A stretch of DNA of 64,000 bases, from NCBI RefSeq assembly GCF_029338375.1, contig NZ_CP119804.1, positions 2,004,955-2,068,954 of the forward strand. The letters are read 5' to 3'. Source of the stretch: Halorussus lipolyticus (GTDB taxonomy: Archaea; Halobacteriota; Halobacteria; Halobacteriales; Haladaptataceae). The position numbers were made by a program, and so were the translations under genes. The notes beneath the pieces were generated by a model. The model saw nothing but the letters and a program-made list of their open reading frames with translations, was not told the origin of the DNA and searched no databases. This document shows, piece after piece, positions 49,766 through 58,252 of the stretch. How positions within the stretch are numbered: the first letter of the stretch is position 1; every line of letters starts with the position of its first letter.

Positions 49766-50269
49766 TCACTCCAGTTCGATTTTCCGCACGAAGTCGAGGT
49801 TCTTCAGCTCGTTCAGCAGGTCGCCGGGCACGTCGCCGTCGGTGATGATGTAGAGTCGCGGGTCGTCGGTGAACTCGGGGTCCTCGCTGATGGTCTGGCG
49901 AATCGAGATGCCGTCGTCGGCGAGGAGGCCGGTCACGGTCGCTACAATTCCGGGTTCGTCGGCGTCGGTGACTTCGACGGTCAGCACCGAGAGGTCCAGC
50001 ACCGGCGCGAGGTCCATCAGACTCGGAATCGAGGAGATATTCTGGAAGATGCGCCGGAGTTGCTCGTCTTCGAGGATGGCGTCGGTGGTCGAGTCCACCA
50101 CTCGGCGGTCCACGTCGATTTCGCGGGCGATTTGGGTGTTCGGGATTTCGATGCCGCCGGAGACGACCCGGCCCTCGTCGTTGACGGAGAACCCGCGTTC
50201 GAGGAGCAGGCGGATGACGGCCTGTTGGGAGGGACTTCCCTCGAACTTCTGCATAATCTCGTCGAACAT
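49766..50269 (-). CDS. HTH and ACT-domain regulator of amino acid metabolism
   Basis: A 167-residue protein. The N-terminal half is a helix-turn-helix-like domain (Q-A-V-I-R-L-L-L-E-R-G-F then I-A-R-E-I-D-V-D-R-R-V-V-D-S-T). The C-terminal half is an ACT domain (L-T-V-E-V-T-D-A-D-E-P-G-I-V-A-T-V-T-G-L-L-A) that binds amino acids. It matches the archaeal family of putative amino-acid-metabolism regulators. It is convergent with the reductase operon and unlikely to belong to it. Confidence 0.8.
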   Translation of the reverse strand: MFDEIMQKFEGSPSQQAVIRLLLERGFSVNDEGRVVSGGIEIPNTQIAREIDVDRRVVDSTTDAILEDEQLRRIFQNISSIPSLMDLAPVLDLSVLTVEVTDADEPGIVATVTGLLADDGISIRQTISEDPEFTDDPRLYIITDGDVPGDLLNELKNLDFVRKIELE

Positions 50270-50520
50270 CTATTGGCTGGTAATGCGGCGTGGAAGTGTT
50301 TAGTGGTGTTGTTGTCCGGTCTTGCCACAAGAAATCTCACCAATTCTCGTAGATGTATATCGTACAGTACTGCGGGCCACGCGCCGTCCACAGGAGTCAA
50401 GCAATCAAATTCGATGCTAAAGTAGTATAAATACGTCCTAAAGAAATCAGAGTATGTCTTACCTACCGAGACCAACGTTCAAATGCGAGGACGAAGGAAC
50501 CCGCCCCGAGGAGCCAACGA

Positions 50521-51129
50521 ATGGACCGAGACCCACCCGACGACACTCGAACTACCGACGCTGAACGAGACGACCCGGAGTGGAACCGCGACCGGTTTCC
50601 GGCGTGGGACTCCGAGGAGGGCGCGCTTCGCGCCGCCCGGAGCGAGGCCCGCGAGTCGCTGGCGGAGACGATTCGCGCCATCCGGCGCATCGACCAGTCC
50701 GCGATGCGGACGCTCCGAATCGACTTGGTGATACTCGGCCTCTCGCTGACTGTCGCGTCTTCGTTTCAGTCTGTTTCCCGTCTCGTAAACGAACTCACCG
50801 TCTCGGGATTCGTCGCAATTGGACTCTCGACCATCGTTGCAATCGTGACGACTCTCGGGACCGGCTATCCGACCGGTGTGAGTGAGGAGTACGTGGCGGA
50901 GTTCCAACGAGCGTCGTGGACCGAGCGTGAGTGGAACGAGTGGATGGTACGGGAGTATAGCGAATGGCTTTCGGAAGCGAACGAGATGCTCAACGCCGAG
51001 GCGCAGGTTCTGTTTTACACCAAAGCCCTACTCGGAGCGGGATTAGTTCTGTTGATGCTGGGAGTCGTATCGGGCATCGTCGGTTTCACTGACGCGATTA
51101 CTGAGTTCGGAATAGCGGCATCGACATAG
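50521..51129 (+). CDS. Hypothetical membrane protein
   Basis: A 202-residue protein of unknown function. About 65 charged residues precede two helices (about 68-85 and 95-113), a hydrophilic loop with W-T-E-R-E-W-N-E-W-M-V-R-E-Y-S, and a third helix (about 167-187). It has no motif that I recognise. The AT-rich patch with TTTCTTTAG on the minus strand (50438-50446) lies 75 bp upstream. Confidence 0.7.
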   Translation: MDRDPPDDTRTTDAERDDPEWNRDRFPAWDSEEGALRAARSEARESLAETIRAIRRIDQSAMRTLRIDLVILGLSLTVASSFQSVSRLVNELTVSGFVAIGLSTIVAIVTTLGTGYPTGVSEEYVAEFQRASWTEREWNEWMVREYSEWLSEANEMLNAEAQVLFYTKALLGAGLVLLMLGVVSGIVGFTDAITEFGIAAST

Positions 51130-51173
51130 TGAACGTCCCCACTCTTAAGTAGAATAGCGAATATAGACAACAC

Positions 51174-51281
51174 ATGGGGAAATCGCCGAAAACAGGCCGA
51201 GAGTTAGAGCCACAGCGTGGTCGGAAAGGGCCGAAAATCTTCGGTCGTATCGTCCGTTACTTCGGAAAAACCGACGACTAA
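51174..51281 (+). CDS. Possible 35-residue basic small protein
   Basis: ATG at 51174 opens 35 codons ending TAA at 51281: M-G-K-S-P-K-T-G-R-E-L-E-P, then R-G-R-K-G-P-K-I-F-G-R-I-V-R-Y-F-G. It is strongly basic, unusual for a haloarchaeon, and would suit a nucleic-acid-binding or membrane-active peptide. An AT-rich stretch (51143-51170) upstream could be its promoter. No family is known to me; it may be a chance frame. Confidence 0.35.
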   Translation: MGKSPKTGRELEPQRGRKGPKIFGRIVRYFGKTDD

Positions 51282-51302
51282 CCTGCTCGTCGCACCGCCG
51301 AC

Positions 51303-51890
51303 CTACAACTGCCCCTTCGTACTCGCCACGTCACCCCTTCGCTCGTCAATCCGCGTCGCATCGTCCAGCGACCGCGCGACCGACTTGAACATCGCTTCGA
51401 TTTCGTGGTGGGCGTTCTCGCCGGAAATCCCGACGTGCAACGTAAGCCCCGCATTCATCGCCAGCGACCGCATGAAGTGCTTGGCCATGTGGCTGGTCAT
51501 GTCGCCGACGGTGGCCTGCGAGAAATCGCCCTCGAACTCGAACAGAGGCCGACCGCTCACGTCCACGACGACATCGGCGACGGCCTCGTCCAGCGGAACC
51601 TTTCGGTCCGCAAATCGCTCGATGCCGCGCTTGTCGCCCAGCGCGTCGGCGAAGGCCTCGCCGAGGGTGATGGCCACGTCCTCGACGGTGTGGTGGTCGT
51701 CGATTTCGAGGTCCCCGTCGCACCGGACCGTCAGGTCGAACAGGCCGTGCTTGGCGAAGCTTTCGAGCATGTGGTCGAAAAAGCCCACGCCCGTCTCGAC
51801 GGTGGCCTCGCCGTCGCCGTCTACGTCGAGCGTGACCTCGATTTCGGTCTCCGCGGTCTCTCGGGTCACCGCGGCGGTTCTGTCGCTCAT
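51303..51890 (-). CDS. hisB: Imidazoleglycerol-phosphate dehydratase
   Basis: A 195-residue enzyme of histidine biosynthesis that dehydrates imidazole glycerol phosphate. Duplicated manganese-binding His motifs are present: [21 protein letters not shown] and [10 protein letters not shown]. The ATG at 51890 (M-S-D-R-T-A-A) gives the normal length. It is divergent from the small membrane protein at 52023 and near hisA but not in one operon with it. Confidence 0.95.
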   Translation of the reverse strand: MSDRTAAVTRETAETEIEVTLDVDGDGEATVETGVGFFDHMLESFAKHGLFDLTVRCDGDLEIDDHHTVEDVAITLGEAFADALGDKRGIERFADRKVPLDEAVADVVVDVSGRPLFEFEGDFSQATVGDMTSHMAKHFMRSLAMNAGLTLHVGISGENAHHEIEAMFKSVARSLDDATRIDERRGDVASTKGQL

Positions 51891-51984
51891 ACCCGACAGT
51901 TCGTCCGGAGGCACAAGGTCGTTGTCCTCCCGGCGAGCGGGTTCGGCGAACCTTCGACCGCAGAGATGACGATCGTCTGACAAA

Positions 51985-51995
51985 GTTATATAAAC
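51985..51995 (+). promoter_or_regulatory. TATA box in the hisB divergent spacer
   Basis: GTTATATAAAC is centred about 33 bp upstream of the ATG at 52023 and is nearly symmetric, so it might serve both directions, though it is 95 bp from hisB. Confidence 0.5.
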
Positions 51996-52022
51996 GTCCT
52001 CGTTGTCGCTCTGAGCGAGACA

Positions 52023-52232
52023 ATGCGTAAAATCGACGTGCTGAGCCTGCTCAGCCTGCTCGTGGGAGGACTCCTGTCGCTGGGTGACGGGATGGTCGTG
52101 GGAGTGCCGCTGTTGGCCGCAAGCGCCTACGTGCTGGCGAGAGCGAAACTCGACCCGACTCGGAATCGCCTGACGGCGACCCGCAATCGACTGACGGCCG
52201 TAGTGGCCACGGTGACCGCGCTGGCGGGCTAA
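52023..52232 (+). CDS. Small hydrophobic protein
   Basis: A 69-residue protein with two hydrophobic stretches (about 5-38) and a basic C-terminus containing a near-duplicated segment, T-R-N-R-L-T-A twice in tandem. It has a well-placed TATA box. Its stop overlaps the convergent hisA stop by 4 bp. Function unknown. Confidence 0.6.
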   Translation: MRKIDVLSLLSLLVGGLLSLGDGMVVGVPLLAASAYVLARAKLDPTRNRLTATRNRLTAVVATVTALAG

Positions 52233-52957
52233 ATCGACTTCGCTTCTTCGAGCGTGAACTCGCCTTCGTAGAGTGCCGTGCCGACGACGACTGCCGCCGC
52301 CCCGGCGTCTCGGAGTGCCCGAACGTCGTCCAGCGTGGCGACCCCGCCCGAGGCCACGACCGGGATTTCGACCGCCTCGACCACTTCGCTCACACGGTCG
52401 GTCTGAACGCCGGCGAGTTGGCCCTCCACGTCAACGTCGGTGAACAGAATCGCGCCAGCGCCGAGGTCCTCGTAGCGCGCCGCGGCCTCGGCGGGGTCGA
52501 GGCCCGTGCCCTCGGTCCACCCGGAAACGACGACCTCACCGTCCTTCGCGTCGAGGCTGACCACCACAGAACCGGGGTACTCGTCCGAAATCTCCGCGAC
52601 GATTTCGGGGTTCTCGACCGCCGCGGTGCCGAGGATTACCCGGTCCACGCCGCGAGCGAGGAGGTCCGTGGCGTCCTCAACCGTCCGAATTCCGCCGCCG
52701 AGTTGCACGTCTGCGTCCTCGCCGACCGCATCGAGGACCGCCTCGACCGCCGGGGCGTTCTCACGTTCGCCCTCGAAGGCTCCGTCGAGGTCCACGAGGT
52801 GGAGGGTCTCCGCGCCCTGCTCGACCCACTGCTCGGCGGCCGCGACCGGATTACCGTAGGTTTTCTCGGTACCGCGCTCGCCGGCGACGAGTTGGACGAC
52901 TTCGCCGTCCTGCATGTCTACCGCCGGGACGACCTCGAACTCGGGGAAGTGTGTCAT
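52229..52957 (-). CDS. hisA: Phosphoribosylformimino-5-aminoimidazole carboxamide ribotide isomerase
   Basis: A 242-residue TIM-barrel enzyme of histidine biosynthesis. The catalytic aspartates are in [10 protein letters not shown] and L-F-T-D-V-D-V-E-G; the half-barrel phosphate sites G-G-G-I-R and A-S-G-G-V-A are both present, as expected from the internal duplication of the family. Confidence 0.95.
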   Translation of the reverse strand: MTHFPEFEVVPAVDMQDGEVVQLVAGERGTEKTYGNPVAAAEQWVEQGAETLHLVDLDGAFEGERENAPAVEAVLDAVGEDADVQLGGGIRTVEDATDLLARGVDRVILGTAAVENPEIVAEISDEYPGSVVVSLDAKDGEVVVSGWTEGTGLDPAEAAARYEDLGAGAILFTDVDVEGQLAGVQTDRVSEVVEAVEIPVVASGGVATLDDVRALRDAGAAAVVVGTALYEGEFTLEEAKSI

Positions 52958-53062
52958 TGGGGAAGGGTAGGGAGAGTAGCGGTCTAAATCCCTCGGAAGC
53001 GACTCTCCGCGCTACCTGCGCCTTCCGGTCGTTTCAAGCCCCCGGCGGGCGAACCCCCGGCC

Positions 53063-53701
53063 ATGACGCTGGTCGCGTTCGATTTCGACGGTACGCTCTC
53101 AGACTCGGAGATGACGGTCCTCCTCGGCGAGCGCCAAGGAGTCGCCGATGAGATGGCCGACATCACCGAGCGAGCGATGAACGACGAGATTAGCTACGCC
53201 AAGAGCCTCCGGGACCGGGCGGCCCTGCTGGAAGGCCTCTCGAACGAGCGGGCCGAGGACGCCTTCGACGACGTGTTCCTCCGACCCGACGCCGCGACGG
53301 TCATCCGGGAACTCAACGAGGCCGGCGTGACCACCGCCATCCTGACCGGCGGGTTCGAGCGCGGCGTCGAAGTCGCGCTGGAGCGAGAGGGCGTCTCGGT
53401 GGACACCATCGTCGCCAACCGCCTGCCGGTCGAGGAGGGCGAACTCACGGGCGAGGTCGAAGGGCCGCTCATCGAGGGCACGAAGGACGACGCCCTCGAA
53501 CGTCTCGCCGGCGAGCGGGAAATCGACATGCGAGACACCATCGCGGTCGGCGACGGTGCGAACGACCTGCCCATGCTGGAAGTCGCCGGCCTCTCGGTGG
53601 GCTTCATCCCCAAGTCGGCGGTCCGGCCGTCCTGTGACATCGTGGTGGCGACGATGGAACGGCTTCGGGACGTGTTCGACGAGGAGGGACTGCTGGACTG
53701 A
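53063..53701 (+). CDS. serB: Phosphoserine phosphatase (HAD superfamily)
   Basis: A 212-residue HAD hydrolase for the last step of serine synthesis. The nucleophile motif F-D-F-D-G-T-L-S-D-S-E is at residues 6-16. Motif II is I-L-T-G-G-F; motif III/IV is V-G-D-G-A-N-D-L-P-M-L. The length fits archaeal SerB; related small-molecule phosphatases of the same family cannot be wholly excluded. Confidence 0.9.
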   Translation: MTLVAFDFDGTLSDSEMTVLLGERQGVADEMADITERAMNDEISYAKSLRDRAALLEGLSNERAEDAFDDVFLRPDAATVIRELNEAGVTTAILTGGFERGVEVALEREGVSVDTIVANRLPVEEGELTGEVEGPLIEGTKDDALERLAGEREIDMRDTIAVGDGANDLPMLEVAGLSVGFIPKSAVRPSCDIVVATMERLRDVFDEEGLLD

Positions 53702-53791
53702 CCGAAAGAGCGTTCCATTTCGGCCCCGTGATAGCACGTATCCTGCTGTCTTTATCTCCTCAGCGCGCCTCTGTATAGTCGGTGACTTAGA

Positions 53792-54340
53792 ATGGCTCGA
53801 TACGACCCCTTCGAGGAGATGGACCGAATGTTTGAACAACTCCGAACCCGCGTATGGACCCCTGAGGACGCCCTGAGCGGCGGGCGCGGAACGTCCGGCG
53901 GCCTCGGCATGCCCGCCCGGAAGGACGACGCCGTGAGCATGGACCTCACGAAGCACGACGACGAATTCGTCTTCGCCGCCGACCTGCCGGGATTCGAGCG
54001 CGAGGACATCGACCTCACGTTCTCGGAGGGCGTGCTGACCCTCGTCGCCGAGAGCGAGACCAGCGAGGAGCGGACCATCGGCGGAGACGCTCGGACCGCG
54101 AGCGGCCGGACTGGAACCGACCAGACCGGAACCGACGAGGCCCGGCCCGAGGCCGACGAAATCGCGGTCCGGACCCAGTTCGCTCGCTCGCGCCGCGTCG
54201 CAGAGCGCGTCACGATTCCCGAGGCCATCGTCGAGGACGAGATTCTGGCCTCCTACCGAAACGGCGTGCTGGAGGTCCACCTGCCGCTGGCGGACCCCGC
54301 GAGCGCGGACGACGAGTCGAGAATCGACATCATCGACTAG
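53792..54340 (+). CDS. hsp20: Hsp20/alpha-crystallin small heat-shock protein
   Basis: A 182-residue chaperone. An N-terminal region starting M-A-R-Y-D-P-F-E-E-M-D-R-M is followed by the alpha-crystallin domain (F-V-F-A-A-D-L-P-G-F-E-R-E-D-I-D-L-T-F) and the consensus end A-S-Y-R-N-G-V-L-E-V-H-L-P. A glycine/threonine-rich insert (about 95-120) with a G-T-D-Q-T-G-T-D repeat lengthens the central loop. It binds unfolding proteins under stress. Confidence 0.92.
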   Translation: MARYDPFEEMDRMFEQLRTRVWTPEDALSGGRGTSGGLGMPARKDDAVSMDLTKHDDEFVFAADLPGFEREDIDLTFSEGVLTLVAESETSEERTIGGDARTASGRTGTDQTGTDEARPEADEIAVRTQFARSRRVAERVTIPEAIVEDEILASYRNGVLEVHLPLADPASADDESRIDIID

Positions 54341-54526
54341 AGTTTCTTTTGGCGTCGTACTCGAAGATAGATAGAGGATTCTTTCGGTATTGTATCTCGT
54401 CTGTAAGCAATTGTTTTGTTTGCTACTGCGGGGAAATTCCCGAAAGAGCAGGGCGGACGGAGCGACCGGTTGCTCGAAAATCGTCCCGCTCTGCTACTGC
54501 ATCGCGTCCAACTGCACCGCTACCCT

Positions 54527-54717
54527 ACTGCACAGCACCACAACCGCACACGCCCAACTGCACAGCACCACAACCACACCGCGCCCCGTGCCTCCCCGCC
54601 GCGTTTGCGCGGAACTGCGCAAACGCGGCGCGCCCCGTAGTCGGTGCCAATTCACGGTCCTCGCCTGCTACCACGACCGGGACACTAGTCACACCTGCTA
54701 CCACGACCGGGACACTA
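54527..54717. repeat. Two 30-bp-period tandem repeats around a 13-bp hairpin
   Basis: A 23-bp unit beginning ACTGCACAGCACCAC occurs at 54527-54549 and 54557-54579 (one mismatch). A 24-bp unit beginning CCTGCTACCACGACC occurs exactly at 54664-54687 and 54694-54717. Both have a period of 30. Between them is the perfect hairpin GCCGCGTTTGCGC-GGAACT-GCGCAAACGCGGC (54598-54629). The gap 54341-54749 holds no gene. Confidence 0.75.
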
Positions 54718-54749
54718 CCCTTTTCCCGCCGGACTCCGACGGTTCTCCC

Positions 54750-55778
54750 ATGACCAGCATCGCCGTCGTGGGCGCTGGCGTGGCCGGACTCGCCGCCGCC
54801 TACGCGCTCCGAGACGCCGACGCAGACGTGACGGTGTACGAGCGCCGCGATACGGTCGGAGGCCGGGCCGCGACCCACCGCCGAGACGAGTGCGTCTTCG
54901 ACGTGGGCGCGAACTACGTCAAGGAGGCCGACGAGGACGGGCGCGTCAGCGAACTCCTCACCACCGAACTCGCCGACGGACTCGTAGACACCGAGGAGCC
55001 GGTTTGGACCTTCAACGCTGACGGGGAAATCTCGGAGGGCCGAGGAGACGACAGTCCGAAGTGGACCTACCGCGAGGGACTGGCGACCCTCGGCGACCGA
55101 CTCGCCGACGCCGCAGACGCCGAGGTCCGGACCGGTACCGAGGTCGAGACCTTCGCCCGCGAGGACGACGAGTGGTGGCTCAGGGTCCGGGGCGGCGAAG
55201 CGACCGCCGACCGTCTCGTCTTGACGCCGCCCGCGCCGACTACCGCGTACCTCCTCGACCGGGCCGACTGGGACGACCCGCTCTGTTCGGACCTCGTGGA
55301 GACGGCGTCCGACGTGCCCTACCGGACCCTGCTGTCGGTCGCGCTCCACTACCCCGACCGCACCGACCTGCCCTACTACGCGCTGGTCAACGCCGACAAG
55401 GACCACGACCTCGGGTGGATTTCCCGCGAGGAGTGCAAGCCCGGTCACGTCCCCGAAGGCGAGAGCCTGCTCATCGTCCAACCCTCCCCGGAGTGGTCGC
55501 GCCAGCACTACGACGAACCCGACGACCAAATCGCCATCGGGGCGGCCGACCGGACCGCGGAACTGCTCGACGACGCCGACCGCTACCAGTTCGACTGGGC
55601 CGAGGTCGTTCGGTGGCGCGACGCGCTCCCCGACGCCGGCGCGGACGCCGACGTTCTCGAACGCGCCGCCGACCAAGCCCTCTACTTCGCCGGCGACTGG
55701 GTTGCCGGGGAGGGTCGGATTCACGCCGCGCTCCGGAGCGGCCTCGAAACCGGCGACGAAATCAGGAAGTCGCTCTAA
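54750..55778 (+). CDS. FAD-dependent amine-oxidase-like (renalase-type) oxidoreductase
   Basis: A 342-residue flavoprotein. The Rossmann start S-I-A-V-V-G-A-G-V-A-G-L-A-A-A-Y-A-L with E-R-R-D-T-V-G-G-R-A-A-T binds FAD; the C-terminal A-L-Y-F-A-G-D-W-V-A-G-E-G-R-I-H-A-A-L-R-S-G is the second FAD motif. The middle part is shorter than in true monoamine oxidases and resembles renalase-like proteins. The substrate is unknown. ATG 54750 starts the Rossmann strand. Confidence 0.85.
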   Translation: MTSIAVVGAGVAGLAAAYALRDADADVTVYERRDTVGGRAATHRRDECVFDVGANYVKEADEDGRVSELLTTELADGLVDTEEPVWTFNADGEISEGRGDDSPKWTYREGLATLGDRLADAADAEVRTGTEVETFAREDDEWWLRVRGGEATADRLVLTPPAPTTAYLLDRADWDDPLCSDLVETASDVPYRTLLSVALHYPDRTDLPYYALVNADKDHDLGWISREECKPGHVPEGESLLIVQPSPEWSRQHYDEPDDQIAIGAADRTAELLDDADRYQFDWAEVVRWRDALPDAGADADVLERAADQALYFAGDWVAGEGRIHAALRSGLETGDEIRKSL

Positions 55779-56533
55779 CCCCGCCGGAGCGACACGACCG
55801 ACGCCCCCGAGACCAACAGCACCGCTGTGACGTGGCCGGCGACGGCCCCGACCAGCAGAATTCGGTCCCAGATGAACGGCACCAACAGGAGTTGGACCAC
55901 CGCGAACCCGATTGTCAGGAGTTCGATGCGGAGGAGGTGCCGGCGGTCCTCGGCGTCGAACCGGTCGCCGTACTGGAGCGTCCGCCAGAGGCCGGTCACG
56001 CTGGCCCACCATCCGGTTCCGATGCGGTAGCAGAGGTCCCACAGCACCAGCAGAGTCAGGTAGACCGCGGGCGCTGGCGGCGTCTCGCCGAGGAGCAAGG
56101 TCAACAGCGGGACCTGCCCGCTCCGGGCGTCCACCGCGAACAGGTACGTGAGGAGCGCGACGAACGACAGCACGCCCAGCACGACCTCGATGCTGGACGA
56201 AAAGAGGAGTCGTCGGTACGAGTCGGGGGTGTCCAACTCCCGAATCTCGTCGCCGAGCGCGAGCATCACGTAGCTTCCCGCGGCCGCGACGACCACCGCG
56301 GCGGTTCCGGCGGGCACCGCGCTCCAGAGGTCGTAAATCGCCGCGAATGCCAGAATCAGTCCCTCGAACAGCAGAAACTGGATGCCGACCGCGACCGGTT
56401 GGGACAGCGACAGGCCGGGAATCGCGCCGACGATGCTCTCGTAGACCCACGCCTCGCCGTACCGAGTCGTGAGATTTCGGTCGGGGCCGGTCGGCGAGTC
56501 GGCGTCCTCGCCCGCCGGGTCCCGACCGCTCAT
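55775..56533 (-). CDS. Hypothetical haloarchaeal membrane protein
   Basis: A 252-residue protein with about six membrane helices and no recognised family. The N-terminus (E-D-A-D-S-P-T-G-P-D) is acidic, then W-V-Y-E-S-I-V-G-A-I-P-G-L-S leads into the first helices. A D-L-C-Y-R-I-G-T-G-W-W-A-S-V-T-G segment lies in a later helix. It overlaps the NAD(P)-binding gene upstream by 4 bp, so they are co-translated, and overlaps the convergent flavoprotein by 4 bp at the stop. Confidence 0.75.
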   Translation of the reverse strand: MSGRDPAGEDADSPTGPDRNLTTRYGEAWVYESIVGAIPGLSLSQPVAVGIQFLLFEGLILAFAAIYDLWSAVPAGTAAVVVAAAGSYVMLALGDEIRELDTPDSYRRLLFSSSIEVVLGVLSFVALLTYLFAVDARSGQVPLLTLLLGETPPAPAVYLTLLVLWDLCYRIGTGWWASVTGLWRTLQYGDRFDAEDRRHLLRIELLTIGFAVVQLLLVPFIWDRILLVGAVAGHVTAVLLVSGASVVSLRRG

Positions 56534-57435
56534 TCGTCGTCCCATTCGTCGGGTCCCGACAGCGCGCGTTCGACCGCCTCGTCGAAGGGCGTCAACTCGA
56601 CAGCTATCAGCCTCCGGATGGGGTCGTCGTCGGCCACGACCGGGTTCTTGAGTCCGGAGATGAGGGGGTGGGCGATGGACTTGGGCACGTCCGTCACCAA
56701 ATCGACCCAGTAGGCCGAGAGGTTCGGCGTCAGCACCGGGACCGAGAGGACGGCGGGTTCCTTGCCCATCACCCTGCCGGTCCGGCGCATCATCTCGGCG
56801 TAGGTCAGCACCTCGGGACCGCCGACCTCGTAGGTCTGGCCCGCCGTCTCGGGCGCGTCGAGGACCCCGACCAGATACGCCACCACGTCGGAGATGGCGA
56901 TTGGCTGGCACTCGTTGTGGACCCACTTGGGCGTCACCATCACCGGCAACTTATCGACCAACTCGCGTATCATCTGGAAACTCGCGCTCCCGTCGCCGAT
57001 GACGATGGCCGCCCGGAGCGTGGTCAACGCGAAGGTGGCCTCGTCGGCGAGGATGGTCTCGACCTCGCGCCGGGACTTGAGGTGTTCGGACAGCACGTCG
57101 CCCGTCTCGCCCAGTCCGCCGAGGTAAATCACTCGCTGGAGGTCCGACCCCCTCGCGGCGTCCACGAAGTTTCGGGCCGCGAGTCGGTCGCGTTCCGCGA
57201 AGTCCTCGCCGGTCCGCATCGAGTGGACGAGGTAGTACGCCGAGTCGATGTCCTCGAAGATTCCGTCCAGACTCTCGCGCTCGAGCAGGTCGGCCTCCAC
57301 GACTGCCACGTTCTCCGGAGCGTCGTACCTGTCGGCGTCACGAACCAGCGCGACGACCTCGTGGCCGGCCTCCAGCAGGGCCGGGACGAGGTTCCCGCCG
57401 ACGAATCCCGTCGCTCCCGTCACCAGTACGCGCAT
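56530..57435 (-). CDS. NAD(P)-binding epimerase/NmrA-like protein
   Basis: A 301-residue atypical short-chain dehydrogenase. The N-terminal V-T-G-A-T-G-F-V-G-G-N-L is the dinucleotide-binding loop, with Y-Y-L-V-H-S-M and I-Y-L-G-G-L-G downstream. The usual Y-x-x-x-K catalytic pair is not seen, as in the NDUFA9/NmrA group, so it may bind NAD(P)H or act on a quinone-type substrate without classic SDR chemistry. It is first in a two-gene unit with the membrane protein. Confidence 0.85.
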   Translation of the reverse strand: MRVLVTGATGFVGGNLVPALLEAGHEVVALVRDADRYDAPENVAVVEADLLERESLDGIFEDIDSAYYLVHSMRTGEDFAERDRLAARNFVDAARGSDLQRVIYLGGLGETGDVLSEHLKSRREVETILADEATFALTTLRAAIVIGDGSASFQMIRELVDKLPVMVTPKWVHNECQPIAISDVVAYLVGVLDAPETAGQTYEVGGPEVLTYAEMMRRTGRVMGKEPAVLSVPVLTPNLSAYWVDLVTDVPKSIAHPLISGLKNPVVADDDPIRRLIAVELTPFDEAVERALSGPDEWDDE

Positions 57436-57508
57436 TTGGCGTTACTTCGGCCCGAACGACAAGAAATTGTCGGCGGGCAGGAACGAGGCGTTTCGGGGAA
57501 AATCGAGG

Positions 57509-57760
57509 CTACCGGTTCTCATCTATCCAGCGACACCACTCTCTGAAGTCGTTCGCGCCGGATTGCTCTGCAATCGATTTCAGTGTGCCGTGCGGAATAC
57601 TATCACTCCCTTTCATCGGAACCGTGACGATTCGAACCTCCGTGGTGTTGGGACTCTCCCAACGAAGTTTGAGATGACTCCCAGTTCTGTCGGCCGGTTC
57701 AAAACCGTGGTCCGTAAGCACTTTTGCGATGTCTTGCCCCGAGAAAGAGGTCCGAACCAT
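57509..57760 (-). CDS. hicA: HicA-type toxin (mRNA interferase)
   Basis: An 83-residue dsRBD-like protein. The pattern F-S-G-Q-D-I-A-K-V-L-T-D-H-G-F, T-G-S-H-L-K-L-R and V-P-M-K-G-S-D-S-I-P-H-G-T-L-K-S-I identifies HicA; His29-region (G-S-H) is the catalytic position. It cleaves mRNA when HicB is lost. It lies 5 bp downstream of the hicB-like gene on the same strand, an antitoxin-first order. Confidence 0.85.
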   Translation of the reverse strand: MVRTSFSGQDIAKVLTDHGFEPADRTGSHLKLRWESPNTTEVRIVTVPMKGSDSIPHGTLKSIAEQSGANDFREWCRWIDENR

Positions 57761-57765
57761 CTACA

Positions 57766-58035
57766 CTACTGCATGAAATCTGGCAGTTCCTTATCACCGT
57801 CGATTTCGTCACAATCGCCGTTTATCTCCTCATCGAGGAACGCCGTTGTGTCCTCGATAGGCTCTCCGCCTCCGTCGTGGAGATGGAGGGCTTCTGCCAG
57901 CATGGCAAGTGCTTCGGCTTTGGTCTCGCCGTAGGAAGCGACGCCAGTTTCTGTATCTTTGGCCGTGATTCGTCCGTCGTCCTCGTAGATGAACTCGACG
58001 CAATCAGTCTGGCCGCTTTCGCTCTTCGTTCCCAT
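57766..58035 (-). CDS. hicB: HicB-type antitoxin
   Basis: An 89-residue partner of HicA. It has the HicB partial RNase-H fold: V-E-F-I-Y-E-D-D-G-R-I-T-A-K-D-T-E-T-G-V-A-S-Y-G-E-T-K-A-E-A-L-A-M-L-A-E-A-L. The C-terminal 30 residues are acidic and replace the DNA-binding domain of some HicB proteins, so autorepression may be weak. ATG 58035 is used; the longer frame upstream is not HicB-like. Confidence 0.85.
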   Translation of the reverse strand: MGTKSESGQTDCVEFIYEDDGRITAKDTETGVASYGETKAEALAMLAEALHLHDGGGEPIEDTTAFLDEEINGDCDEIDGDKELPDFMQ

Positions 58036-58252
58036 GCTACTCCTCTGTCGTAGAGGAACGGCCCCTGACGTATTGCTTTTTCCCTCGGCAAGGAGGTTCT
58101 GACTCGACAAACGCCCCCGGCCACGTCCGCCGGACCATCCAAAGCCTACTTTGCCCATGTTTCAAGCACATATTCATTTCTTTTCCACTCCTACAGGATG
58201 CTTGCCGCCGACTGGTCAAAAGCGAACGCCGAGGAGTCCGACTGCCTCGCCG

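Noticed and set aside
54527..54717. CRISPR array
   Set aside because: There are only two copies of each unit, with spacers of 6-7 bp and no cas genes.
57509..58035. HicAB as part of a defence island
   Set aside because: The neighbours are ordinary housekeeping or surface genes; there is no other defence gene nearby.
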